Notes under the pieces: generated by a model
Told to the model about the DNA's origin: nothing
What the model saw: the letters and a program-made list of their open reading frames with translations, nothing else
Databases searched by the model: none
Program-made: the position numbers and the translations under genes
Source: VRUE01 sp963762205
GTDB taxonomy: Bacteria > Actinomycetota > Thermoleophilia > Solirubrobacterales > 70-9
Length of the DNA: 64,000 bases
Direction of reading: 5' to 3'
Assembly (NCBI GenBank): GCA_963762205.1
Contig: CAVXJZ010000003.1
Location: 248,001 to 312,000, forward strand
Shown: positions 1 to 9,499 of the stretch, one piece after another
Layout of the letters: every line of letters starts with the position of its first letter
Position numbering within the stretch: the stretch's first letter is position 1

Positions 1-2773
1 CGACGAATCGCGGCCCAGACCCATATGTCGCCACGCGGGACCAGGGGACGGAACGGTGGAACACCGAAGTACGTCGGCGTTCCGGCCGACGTCCCGTCCG
101 CGGAACCGTTCTCGCTCGACGCGTCGTCGGCTGCCAGATTCGAGGCCTTGAGGAGCCTTCGCCTTCGGCGGCGCCGAAATCTGCGACCCCTGCTTCGGGG
201 ACGGCAGCGCCGGGCGTGCCGGTCCGCAAGCGCCGACGGCAGCCTCGTCCAGGGGATGGTCGGCTCCGAACCGGTGCCCAGCCCGGAATCCGGCGGGAGG
301 CGTGCAAGAAGCCCCTCTCCGCCGACGGCACCCACTTCGTCTTCAGCTCGGAGCAGAAATTCGAGCCCGCCGGGCAACGACGAAACCGGCGACGTGACGA
401 TCTACGACCGCAACCTGGAGACCGAACACCACCCAGGTCGTCTCGACGATGCCGACCGGGGAAACGATCGAAGCCGGCGACGAAGTCGCCGAGCTCGACA
501 TCTCCGCGGACGGCTCGCGGATCATCGTCGCGACCCTGGTCGGCGAAGACTCCGCCGGCAACAAGCTCTGGCACCCCTACATGCACATCGGGCCCAACTC
601 GGGCTCCTACGACCTGGCGCCGGGCACGACGACGGGCGTGCTCTACGCCGGCATGACCGACGACGGCACCAAGGCCTTCTTCACCTCCCGCGACAAACTG
701 ACCGGCGACGACACCGACGAAAGCGCCGACCTCTTCCGCGTCGACGTCAGCAAAGAAGCCGCGGTCTCGCTGACGCGGGTCTCCACCGGCGAAGGCGGGA
801 CCGGCGACACCGACTCCTGCGACCCGGCCGGCAACAGCTACAACCCCGAAGACTGGAACGTCGTCCCCGGCGGTCCGCAGGACTGCTCGGTCGTCGCCGT
901 CGGTGGCGGCGGTGGGGTGGCCTCCGAGTAACGGGGCCGTCTACTTCCTCTCGCCGGAGCAGCTCGACGGCAGCGGTGTCGCGGAGCGCCGAACCTTTTC
1001 GTGGCGCAGGCCGGCGACGATCCCCAGTTCGTCACGACCTTGGAGTCGGGTGCCAATGCACCCCTCGGACCCCCGTCTGCCGAAATTCGATCACTTTACG
1101 GGTTCGTTCACAAAGCCAGTCGGCGCCGCGATCGATCCGTCGGACGGCAGCTACTACGTGTATGACGTGGGTGCGAGCTTCCTATTCATCTGCGGTTGCT
1201 TTGGCGACATCCCGGACGCGAGCGTCCACAAGTTCGACTCGACGGGTGAACCCGACGGTGGTTTCGCCGGCGGCGGGGAAATCAGCGGGCTGTGGGGAGA
1301 TGGCCTCGGGTTCTTTGGAGACCCAGCACCGACCTCGATCGCCGTCGACAACAACCCGAGCGACGCCAACCACAGAGACCTGTTCGTCCTCGACACCGAA
1401 ATGACCAGCGAAGCGTCCAAGATCAAACGATATTCGTCGACGGGCGCCCTGGAGGCCACGATTGAACCGTTCTTCGCGAGCGACTTCTCCACCGCATCGC
1501 GCTGGATCCGATGAACGGCAACATCTATGCGGCCGCATAAACAGCGGATTGGTCTTACGTATTCGAAGCGGGAGCAAGTGGCCCGGCTTTCCCATCGCGT
1601 TCATCGCCGTCGGCTCGAGTGCGTCTCGGAATTGCCGTCGACTCCATCACAAATCTGTATGTGCCAGTGGCGGCGCCGATGAAGATCTATGACTCGACCT
1701 CCGGCGGGACCGTTCGGAACGCTCGAATCGGGTCCGGCAAGGGAGTATCGGTGGACGCGGGGTCATTCGCCGATCCCGCTGACGACCACGTCTATGTCGA
1801 CAAGGGATCGGGTAATCGAGTTTGATGCCGAATATCACGAAAGTCGGGCCGGTAGGCACCGAAATCCTCTCCGGTTCTGTGAGCCTTGCCGTCGACTCTG
1901 GAAATTGTCGTTCGGACCTCGTCGTCCGGAAGGAAAGGTCGCCGCCTTCGGCCTGCCCGCGACACCGGCCAGCAGCGCGTACGACAACCCGGTCGTCATA
2001 GACAGTGTCGCGGCGCCCCAGGCGCGGCATACCGGCGATTTCCAAACGAATCCCAGTGGTGAGGATGCCGCTATCACGACGACACGGCCGCTCACGGAGG
2101 GATTCGACAGCGAAGGGCACGAAGAGATCTTCCGGTCGACTCCGTGAGCCAGACGTTGGCCTGCGTGTCGTGCAACCCGACCGGGTCCGGGCCGACCACC
2201 GACGCGGAACTGGCCGCGAACGGACTCAAGCGTAAACAGACGACGGCCGCATGTTCTTCACGAGTGGCGAGCAGCTCTCGCCGCGTGACACAAACGGCAA
2301 GAAGGATGCCTATGAGTGGAGGAACGGGACAGTGGAGCTCGTGCTCCACCGGTCCAGCTCCGCCGACTCCGGTCATCCTATCGGTCGCCGCCGATGGAAC
2401 CGATGCCTTTTTCTTCACCAGAGAGAAGTCTGGCCACGCGATGGAAACGGGAACGCTGATGAAGATGTACGACGCGCGCGTTAGAGAGGCGGATTCTTCG
2501 AAGTAGCGCCACCTCCGCCATGCGCTGCGGCCGACGAGTGCCACGGCCCGGGCAGCCAGGCCGGCACCGCTTGCGATCAACACGGTGACACGGTGCAGGG
2601 GCAACCTGTCCGACAAGTCGCCGAGCTGCGATGCAAAGAAGCTGGCGCGTCGGGCCAAGCGCTTGGCAGTCGGGCGCAGGCTCTGCGTAAGGGAGCGCGA
2701 GGAGAAGAGAAAGAGGAAGCACAGGCGGCACAAGTCACATAAGCGGAAGCATTCCTCCCGCAGGGGCGGCTGA
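1..2773 (+). pseudogene. frameshifted large surface protein with NHL/beta-propeller-like repeats, 5' end outside window
   Basis: A single coding region can be followed only by changing frame at least nine times. Recognisable pieces, in order, are LSADGTHFVFSSEQKFEPAG near 330, ELDISADGSRIIVATLVGED near 490, NGAVYFLSPEQLDGS near 930, an NHL-like stretch (KPVGAAIDPSDGSYYVYDVG) near 1110, FQTNPSGEDAA near 2040, CVSCNPTGSGPTT near 2160, FFTSGEQLSPRDTNGKKDAY near 2255 and DGTDAFFFTRE near 2400. It ends in a Lys/Arg/His-rich tail and a TGA at 2771-2773. I know this arrangement from large secreted proteins of Solirubrobacterales; they have no assigned function. Because the pieces keep protein-like sequence in every frame, either recent decay or a poorly corrected contig end would explain it; the second seems more likely. 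Confidence 0.6.
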
Positions 2774-2804
2774 GGCAATGGCGACTAGCAAGGAGAAGAC
2801 TGTG

Positions 2805-5564
2805 ATGAGCGCCGTTCGAACCGCTATTGCCGCTGTGCTGATTGGCTCGGCTTTCGCTCTGCCATCGGCGGCACTGGCCAGCCAGGAGATCGATCGTTCG
2901 GAGTCACGACGTCCTCCACGGCCGCCGGCGGTCATCCGGACATCGGCATGACATTCGAACTCGAATCGCCCGGCCAGCCCGAGGCCGCGAGGAACGTCAC
3001 CGTCAACACGCCGGAAGGCCTTTTCGGAAACCCAAACGCGATCACCCGATGCACTGCCGTCGACTTCGCGCTTGACCCAGTGTCCGTCGGCGTCGCAGGC
3101 GGGCCTCATCACGATCCGGGCCAATTACGAAGGCGAACCGACCAAGCTGCTCGGTACCGCGCCCATCTACGACATCGGAGCAAACGGCTGAGCAGACGGC
3201 CTCTTTCGCGTTCATAGTGCCCGACGCTGAACATTCCGGTATCAATTCCGGTAAAGATTCGTCACGGCGGGTCCGACTTCGGTCTCCGATTCACGGTGGC
3301 GGAGATCACCCAGCTTACGCCACTGGCCGGCGCCGACATTACCTTCTGGGGCTTCCCGGCGGATCAGAGCCATGACGCGAAGCGATTCCCCAAGGGCTCG
3401 CCCGGCAACCCCGCAGGTTGTCCTGGGGCTCGCTGACACCAGCTGCATCGGCGGCTCAACCGGTGCCGGCAGCGCTCCGGTGCACCCGCTGATCAACAGT
3501 CCTTCGAAGTGCACGGGTGAACCACTGATCCCGTGAGCGATCGAGTCGAAACGTACCAGGACTCCGAGCATCCAAGCGAGGCCACGTCGCGACCTATCCG
3601 GCGGTCGACCGGCTGCTACAACATGATCTTCAATCCGTTCCTGACTGCGATTCCGACCTACCGAAGTCGCCGCAGACTCGCCATCCGGGTTGGACATCAA
3701 CATGAGGGCTGCCGCAGCCGCTCGGTAAGGTCGACGACGCCGTCGCCGATCAAGTCGGCGATGCTGAGCTTCCCGGAAGGATTCACGATCAACCCGGACG
3801 CTGCGGACGGCCAGATCGAAGTGCACGGACCAGGAGGCGAGATTCGGTACAGAGGCGCCTGGCGGCATGTCCGGACAGGTCGAAGATCGGGACATTCGCC
3901 GTCGGCTCGCCCGCCCTCGACGAACCCCTGGTCGGCTCCATCTTCATCGGCGAGCCGAAGCCTGGAGATCAGTACCGCCTCATTCCTGCATGGCGGACGG
4001 CTTCGGAATTCACGCGAAGTTCCTCGGCTCATTCCGGCCAGACCCGCTGACCGGACAGGTGTCACGCGTTGCATCGAAGATCTTCCGCAGGTTCCATTCG
4101 AAGACCTTCGAGCTGCATCTCTTCGCTTCCGACAGCGGGCCTCATGGCGACGCCCACCGCGATGCGGGATCTATCGAGGTCGAGGCGCGATTTCTTCCCC
4201 TGGAACGACATGCTCGCCGATCAGACGGTCGACTCAGACGTTCTCGATCGACGACGGGTCCCGACGGGGCACGCTGTGCCCGGGTGAAGTCGGACCTTCA
4301 GCCCCGGCTTGCAGGCCGGAACGTCAAATCCGGCTGCCGGGGCTTATTCGCGACTTCGCCTTCAGCTCGATCGCGACGACGGGGACCAGTTCCTCGAAGA
4401 CCTCACCTTCAGGATGCCGCCCGGGTTCACCGGCGATCCTGCGCGGGATCGCGTATTGCCCGGAGGCGCTCGATCGCCGCGGCAGCGCAGAATCCCGGCC
4501 GCTCGGAGCAGATCGCGCCGAGCTGTCCAGCTCGCTAGCCAGATCGGCACGACGAACGTAGCTGCCGGTCCCGGCACCCATCCGTTCCACGCGGTCGGCC
4601 GGATGTACCTCGCCGGTCCGTTCAAGGGCGCTCCCCTGTCGCTGGTCGCGGTGACGCCGGCGCTGGCCGGGCCCTACGACTACGGCACGCAGGTCGTCCG
4701 GGTCGCTCTCCACGTCGATCCGCTGACCGCCCAGGTGTTCGCCGCTCTCGGACACCGTGCCCTCGATCATCGGCGGCATCCCGATCCGGATGCGCTCGAT
4801 CAGGGTCAACATCGACCGGCCGAACTTCACGATCAACCCGACCAACTGCTCGACCGTTCACGGTCGACAGCCAGGGAATCGGCGATCAGGGAACGGTCGC
4901 CGGCTTCTCCTCCTACTTCCACGCCGTCAACTGCTCACTCTTGGCTTCAAGCCGAAGATGCGGGTGCGGCTCAAGGGCCGGGCGAAGACGCCGGTCCAAG
5001 AACCCGCAGCTGCAGTTCGACCTGCTCACCCGCCGCGGCGACGCCAACATCAAGTCGATCGCGGTGACCCTCTCCAACGCCTTCGAGATCGACCAGCGCC
5101 ACCTCGGCAACATCTGCTCGGAGAAGGAGCTGGCCGAGAAACAGTGCGAGGGTCGCACCCCGATCGGCAAGGCGAGGACCTGGACGCCGCTGCTCGACCA
5201 GCCGCTCTCGGGCCCCGTCTATGCGGTCTCGGGCTCCGGCGGCCTGCCGCGCCTCGCCTTCATCCTCAACGGCCAGGTCAACCTGGTGCCGAGGGCCGAC
5301 ACCGAGACCGCCAAGGGCGGGCGCCTGGAAACGACCGTCCCGGTCGTCCCCGACGCCCCGATCGGCCACTTCCGCCTCAACGTCTTCGGCGGCAAGAGCG
5401 GCTACCTGATCAACACGCGCAGCATCTGCAAGCACCGGCCGGTCACCGTGGTCGAGTACACCGCCCAGAACGGCCGCAAGCGCACCCAGAAGGTCAAGCT
5501 CAAGGCGCGCTGCGGCAAGGGCAGGAAGCAGGCCCGCAGCAAGCGTCACCGCCGACGCTCGTAG
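2805..5564 (+). pseudogene. frameshifted secreted surface protein of a Solirubrobacterales-type family
   Basis: The start is ATG 2805, preceded by AAGGAGAA at about 2790-2797 and followed by a signal peptide (AIAAVLIGSAFALPSAALA). The protein continues in changing frames: EGLFGNPNAITRC near 3015, AGLITIRANYEGEPTKLLG and TAPIYDIG near 3100-3175, FTVAEITQLTPLAGADITFW near 3295, TYQDSEHPS near 3550. From about 4945 to the stop at 5564 it is one clean frame with a basic C-terminus. These motifs are typical of very large extracellular proteins in Solirubrobacterales whose function I do not know. At least eight frame changes are needed. It directly follows the previous broken gene, which belongs to the same class of secreted proteins, so the two may be co-expressed. 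Confidence 0.6.
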
Positions 5565-5645
5565 GGCGCCGCTGACCCTCTGCATTTCTGTCCCGCCCTA
5601 GGAGCCCTCGGGGCGGCTGGGGTCTGACGTGCGCTTTGAAGCGAG

Positions 5646-5674
5646 TTGCACAAATAAGTACGATCCCGTACCAT
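5646..5674 (+). promoter_or_regulatory. candidate sigma-70-type promoter for the secreted protein at 5780
   Basis: TTGCAC at 5646-5651 and TACCAT at 5669-5674 are separated by 17 bases, in a locally AT-richer stretch about 105 bases before the ATG at 5780. The spacing is canonical and the boxes are each one or two bases from consensus. No transcript evidence is available from sequence alone. Confidence 0.35.
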
Positions 5675-5779
5675 AGTTTGCTCGGAAACACCTGCGTTTC
5701 GATGAACGCCACCGACCGTCGGACGACGGGCGTGGGGAGATGAGCAAAGGAGTTGCATGGGTCGAGGGAGTGAGGGCTG

Positions 5780-6566
5780 ATGTCGCGCCTCTCCAGGACC
5801 TCCCTGGTGCTTGTGGCCCTGCTGGCGCTCTCGCTCGGGGTCGACCCCGTGGGGGCGGAACGCGCCCAGAAGGGAGATCTAATCGTCTCGATCAATGGCG
5901 GGATCTTCCCGGCGAAGCTTCCTCGCGACCATGCGATCCCGGTCGCGGTCGCCCTGCGGGGAGGGGTGCAGACCGCCAGCAGGTCGCCGCTGCCCCGCGT
6001 CAACAGGCTCAGGCTCGAGCTCGCCTGGCGCGGAGTCCTCCTCACCAGGGGCCTGCCCGTCTGCCCTCAGGCGCGCCTCAAGGGCATCGCTACGAACCAG
6101 GCGGTCGATCGCATGCGGCGAGGCCCTGGTCGGCCGGGGCAAGCTCAACGCCAAGGTCTTCCTTCCCGATCAGAGGCCCTTCAACGCTCGCGCCTACCTG
6201 CTCGCCTTCAACGGCAGGACCAAGGTCGGCAGGAGGGCGGTGCTGCTCCACGCGTACACCAAGAGCCCGCCGATCTCCTTCGTCATCCCCTTCGTCGTCC
6301 ACCGCCATCCAGGGCCCTTCCACACGGTCCTCGTGACGACCCTGCGCCGTTCCGTCGGGACCTGGCCCCACGTGGCCAGCTTCAGGGCCGACATCGCCCG
6401 CGCCTTCGTCTATCGCGGCAAGCGCCGCAGCTACCTCACGGCATCGTGCCCGCTGCCCCCGCACTTCACCTCCGGCTTTCTCTCCTTCGCCCGAGCGACG
6501 TACACCTTCGCCGGCGGCGACGAGCTGACCACCGAGTCGGTCCGCTCCTGTCGGGCTCGACCCTAG
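5780..6566 (+). CDS. secreted protein of unknown function, interrupted by one frameshift
   Basis: It starts at ATG 5780 with a signal peptide (LVLVALLALSLGVDPVGA), then reads through KGDLIVSINGGIFPAKLPR. At about 6113 the reading frame must gain one base: CGC-A-TGC becomes in-frame CGC-TGC, giving RCGEALVGRGKLNAKVFLP, and the second frame then runs to TAG at 6566 through ASCPLPPHFTSGFLSFARAT. The span is 787 bases, a multiple of three plus one, which fits one inserted base. The C-terminal pattern SCPLPP...FTSGFLSFARATYTF recurs in secreted proteins of Solirubrobacterales. No catalytic motif is visible and I do not assign a function. The intergenic stretch after it (6567-6791) is AT-richer and shows nothing convincing. 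Confidence 0.6.
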
Positions 6567-6851
6567 GCCGGGCTTCCCACGGCGTCAATAGTCACCGATC
6601 GTGCGACTCCATTCTGCTGCTGAGGCCATTTGCGGTACGCTATAAGCTCAATAGACACCCCCGTTTCCACCCTCGTTTTCTCAGGCTAAAAGCCCATTAT
6701 CAAGCGGTTTGCGTCGCCAGAGGTCGGGTTCACCGCCAGGAACCGCAACGTGTGGTATTGACTTTCTGGTCCATATCTGTTCTTATTTCTCTTGCCTCTT
6801 AGGAACGGCTGCGGACCACCGTTTCAGGTGCCCAGCCTGGGGGCGAGGTGG

Positions 6852-7406
6852 ATGAGACGACCGAGGGAGCGACAGTCGGTGATTGCAGGTCAGGCGAACG
6901 AAGGCAAGGGATGCGAGAGTCGCCGCTCCGCGGTCAGCGCGGCTGCCCGGGTTCGCAACGAGGGTGAGGACTTCGAGCGCAGCTTCGACGAGCTGAAGGG
7001 CCTCGTTACGGCCGCCTGCGGGGAGCAGGGCGAATGGGAGGCGAAGGTGGTCGCCGCCGTCCGCGCGGTTGCCGAGTTCGCCGCCGCAAGCCCGAAGAAG
7101 GCGCTGGCCCTGACGGTCGAAGCGCGCCGCCCGCGCGCCGACGGCCGCGCCGCGGCCGACGAGGTGGTCGCCTACTTCGCCAAGCTGCTGGCCGAGGTTG
7201 CGCCGAGTGAGAGGCGCGCACCGATCTCGACGGACGCCTCGGTCGTCGAGGCGATCGCCATGATCGTCCGCGGCCATCTGATCGCGGGGACCTCCGAGCT
7301 GCTGCCGGAGTCCGCGCCCGACCTCGTCTACCTGGCGCTGGTCCCCTACCTCGGCATCGCCGAGACGCGGGGCTGGACCAAGGCGCTGGCCCTGGGGGGG
7401 CCCTAG
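6852..7406 (+). CDS. TetR-family ligand-binding-like domain without a DNA-binding domain
   Basis: From about residue 40 the protein looks like the all-helical C-terminal half of TetR/AcrR regulators: FERSFDELKGLVTAACGEQ, VVAAVRAVAEFAAASPKKAL, then AIAMIVRGHLIAGTSELLPE and LALVPYLGIAETRGW at the end. The usual N-terminal helix-turn-helix is missing. Upstream in frame there is only a short low-complexity stretch back to a TTG at 6792; I prefer ATG 6852. This may be a regulator that lost its DNA-binding half, or a stand-alone helical protein. It ends three bases before the next gene starts, so the two may share a transcript. Confidence 0.5.
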   Translation: MRRPRERQSVIAGQANEGKGCESRRSAVSAAARVRNEGEDFERSFDELKGLVTAACGEQGEWEAKVVAAVRAVAEFAAASPKKALALTVEARRPRADGRAAADEVVAYFAKLLAEVAPSERRAPISTDASVVEAIAMIVRGHLIAGTSELLPESAPDLVYLALVPYLGIAETRGWTKALALGGP

Positions 7407-7409
7407 GGC

Positions 7410-8087
7410 ATGGAGCGCCGCCGTACAGCCGCCGCCCCTGCACGGCAGAGTGCCTGGCTCGCCGCACTTGCCCTCATCTGTGTGCTCGGCGCCGCTTCGG
7501 CCTCGGCCGCCTCCTTTGGCTCGGGCTCCTGGCTCGAGCTGGCCGGCGGCACGAAGGGCGCCTACAGCTGGTCCATCGGGGTCAGAGCCGGGCGGGGACC
7601 GACCGGTGCGGGACTGCTGGGCGCCCGGCGGCCCTGCATCTTGGTCCGCATCGGCTGGCGCTCGGGTCCGCTCGAGGATCACCGCAGCAGCTACCGCCAG
7701 TGCGCGACCGGTGCCGCCCTGCGCCGCTCCGGCCCGCCCCTGCTGGCGAGCGGGATGCAGCCGAGCACCGGGGCGCCGGCGAGGATCAGCGTCGTCGGCA
7801 TGGCCTTCGCCCCGGCGGCGCGGCGCGTCCGCGTCACCCTCGGCGGTGGCGCCAGGAGGACGATCCGGCTGCACCGCCTCGGCAGCGTCCGGGCGCGGTC
7901 CTCGGGCCTCGCCCGCTTGCGTTTCGGGGCCATCGTCGTGCCGGGCGCCTGGTGCGCGGAGCGCCTTGTCAGCCTCAACGCGAGCGGCAGGGTGCTCTGG
8001 GACAGCGGCACCGACGCCTACGCCTGCGGATCCGCCGGCGACTCCCATTTCGCCGCGTCCGTCCGAGCTGTGGTCGGCCCGGGGTGA
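7410..8087 (+). CDS. secreted hypothetical protein
   Basis: The 225-residue product starts with a clear signal peptide (QSAWLAALALICVLGAASA-SAA) followed by a small beta-rich domain. Four cysteines (in PCILVRIG, YRQCATG, GAWCAERL and YACGSAGD) could form two disulfides in the mature protein. An SWLELAGGTKGAYSWSIGVR motif near the mature N-terminus recalls small exported proteins of Thermoleophilia. No enzyme motif is visible. It lies three bases after the TetR-like fragment. Confidence 0.6.
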   Translation: MERRRTAAAPARQSAWLAALALICVLGAASASAASFGSGSWLELAGGTKGAYSWSIGVRAGRGPTGAGLLGARRPCILVRIGWRSGPLEDHRSSYRQCATGAALRRSGPPLLASGMQPSTGAPARISVVGMAFAPAARRVRVTLGGGARRTIRLHRLGSVRARSSGLARLRFGAIVVPGAWCAERLVSLNASGRVLWDSGTDAYACGSAGDSHFAASVRAVVGPG

Positions 8088-8474
8088 TGGAGCTGGCCGG
8101 AGGGTGCCCGGGCCCCGGGTTCGTCCGCCTCCGGCGACGATCCGCCCCGAGTTTGCGTTCGTAGGCTCTCGACCGGTCCGAGGCGCAGGCGGGCTATCGG
8201 AGCCAGCGCCAGCGCGAACCAGGTTTCGAAGAAGAGCTGGGTCTCGTATCGGGGCTCGAAGCGCTGGATCGAGCGCACCTCGACGCCGTCGGTTCGGTAG
8301 CGGTGGGGGTGCCGGCGGGGATGTGGACGGCTCCGTCATCGTCCCGCCCCCCGGCGGATTGAGCGTATGGATCAGCAGCGCGTCGTCCTCATGCTCGAAC
8401 CGCATCCGCTGCCCGGTCTTCGGGTTGACGATCTCCGCTGGGGAAGCAGGGTCGGCAATCGTCTTCGCCCTCAT
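8018..8474 (-). pseudogene. decayed cupin-domain protein
   Basis: On the minus strand an ATG at 8474 opens MRAKTIADP...EIVNPKTGQRMRF, the standard N-terminus of single-domain cupins, which continues to LLIHTLNPPGG and then stops resembling a cupin. The metal-binding first cupin motif is deleted. After a gap the second half reappears as VHIPAGTPHRYRTDGVEVR, VRSIQRFEPRY and TQLFFETWFAL, but only with a frame change inside a run of C residues (plus strand about 8306-8312). The C-terminal part also looks shortened. With the first metal motif lost and two frame changes, a working cupin is unlikely. Confidence 0.55.
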
Positions 8475-8658
8475 AGCCCAGTTCTGCGATCAGCTCGCGG
8501 ATGCGGGTGCCGGGAATGCGGTGGCCTTGCCGCAATAGGCGCTCGATCTCCTCCTTGAAGGGGTCGAGCTTGGAGGGAGCCTTCGGCCGGCGGCTTAGGC
8601 CGGTGCGGCGGTGAAGTCGTCCTACCATTTCGCTCCGTGGTCGTACGGTGTAGTACAT
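8462..8658 (-). mobile_element. IS21-family transposase (IstA) N-terminal fragment
   Basis: The minus-strand frame from 8658 reads GRLHRRTGLSRRPKAPSKLD, PFKEEIERLLRQ and GTRIRELIAELGYEG. This matches the region of IstA between the helix-turn-helix and the catalytic core. The similarity stops at ELGYEG, exactly where the decayed cupin begins. No DDE catalytic domain, no IstB partner and no terminal inverted repeats are visible, so this is a relic and not an active element. Confidence 0.55.
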
Positions 8659-8667
8659 TGTCCGACA
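8649..8667 (+). promoter_or_regulatory. candidate toxin-antitoxin operator: two 9-base palindromes one helical turn apart
   Basis: TGTAGTACA (8649-8657) and TGTCCGACA (8659-8667) are each palindromes about one central base, both with TGT/ACA ends. Their centres (8653 and 8663) are ten bases apart, and the second ends one base before the ATG of the antitoxin gene at 8669. Paired sites on one DNA face are typical of ribbon-helix-helix antitoxin autoregulation. The assignment is inferred from position and symmetry only. Confidence 0.4.
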
Positions 8668-8668
8668 T

Positions 8669-9097
8669 ATGGCTCATGGAACGCAGACCTTCTCTGCCCG
8701 CTGGGACGCCGACGTGGTCGAGCGTCTATCGCGGCGCAGCGAGCTCGACGGCACCAACAAGTCACGGCTCGCCGAGCGCTATGTCGACGAGGGAACCCGG
8801 ATGGACGAGCACCCCGGCGTTGTCTTTCGCGGTGGGCCGACCGGGCGCCGTGCCGCTCTGGCCGGCGGACCGGACGTCTGGGAGGTGATGGCAACGCTGA
8901 AGAGCGGCAAGGCCCGCGGCGAGAAGGCGATCACCTCGACTGCCCAGCTACTCGACCTCACCGACTCCCAGGTGCGGGTCGTGGTTCGCTACTACGGCGC
9001 CTACCCGGAGGAGATCGACGAGCGCATCAAGCGCAACGTGGAAGACGCCGATGCGGCTGAAGCGGCCTGGCGCCGCGAGCAGGCCGCTCTGGCGTGA
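8669..9097 (+). CDS. antitoxin with ribbon-helix-helix-like N-terminus and DUF433-like C-terminus
   Basis: The 142-residue product begins GTQTFSARWDADVVERLSRR, a short strand followed by helices as in ribbon-helix-helix DNA-binding proteins. From about residue 50 it resembles the DUF433 antitoxin domain: HPGVVFRGGPTGRRAALAGG, VWEVMATLKSG, then LLDLTDSQVRVVVRYYGAYP, a winged-helix-like segment. It overlaps the following PIN-like toxin by four bases (GTGA at 9094-9097), as expected for a VapBC45-type pair in which the antitoxin covers the toxin and represses the operon. Two small palindromes lie directly upstream of its ATG. Confidence 0.75.
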   Translation: MAHGTQTFSARWDADVVERLSRRSELDGTNKSRLAERYVDEGTRMDEHPGVVFRGGPTGRRAALAGGPDVWEVMATLKSGKARGEKAITSTAQLLDLTDSQVRVVVRYYGAYPEEIDERIKRNVEDADAAEAAWRREQAALA

Positions 9098-9456
9098 AGC
9101 TGCTGCTCGACGAGCAGATCAGCGGCAAGGTCGCCGAGCGCCTGCGAGAGCGGGGCCACGACGCGCTCGCCGTCACCGCCGATCCCGCGTTGCGGGGTCT
9201 CAGCGACCCCGATCTCTTCGAGGTCGCCCAGCGACAGAGGCGAGCCGCCGTCACCTACAACCGCGCCGACTTCGAAGCGATCGTCCGCGAATACGCGGCG
9301 ACGAACCGAGAGCACCACGGCCTCGTAATCGTCCACCCGGTCCGCTTCCCGAGCCAGGAGTTCAGCCGCCTTGCCAACGCGCTCGCCGGTTTCGCGGACA
9401 CCTTGCCGCCTGGCAAGAGCTTTGTGACCTGGCTCCAGGAACCACGCCGCCGGTGA
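9094..9456 (+). CDS. DUF5615 PIN-like toxin (VapC45-type)
   Basis: The 120-residue protein begins with the DUF5615 signature MKLLLDEQISGKVAERLRER, with two early acidic residues, followed by GHDALAVTADPALRGLSDPD and AVTYNRADFEAIV. The conserved aspartates fit the acidic metal site of PIN-fold nucleases. The start is GTG 9094, translationally coupled to the antitoxin by a four-base overlap. By family it is expected to be a toxic RNase held in check by its partner; the RNA target cannot be read from sequence. Confidence 0.8.
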   Translation: MKLLLDEQISGKVAERLRERGHDALAVTADPALRGLSDPDLFEVAQRQRRAAVTYNRADFEAIVREYAATNREHHGLVIVHPVRFPSQEFSRLANALAGFADTLPPGKSFVTWLQEPRRR

Positions 9457-9499
9457 CCTGGGTCGCGCCGACCCGGAAGCGATCCCCTGTGGGACGCGA

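Noticed and set aside
6768..6786. TCCATATCTGTT near 6771 resembling the loop of purine-cluster repeats C and D
   Set aside because: No paired arms and none of the conserved flanks (CCCCCGGACGCGGA, GAGCAGAGGAGG) surround it; a 12-base match in an AT-richer stretch may be chance.
6783..8474. Long minus-strand open frame of 563 codons opposite the TetR-like and secreted genes
   Set aside because: Only its first 40 codons (cupin start) resemble protein; the rest is Arg/Pro/Gly-rich shadow sequence of genes on the other strand.
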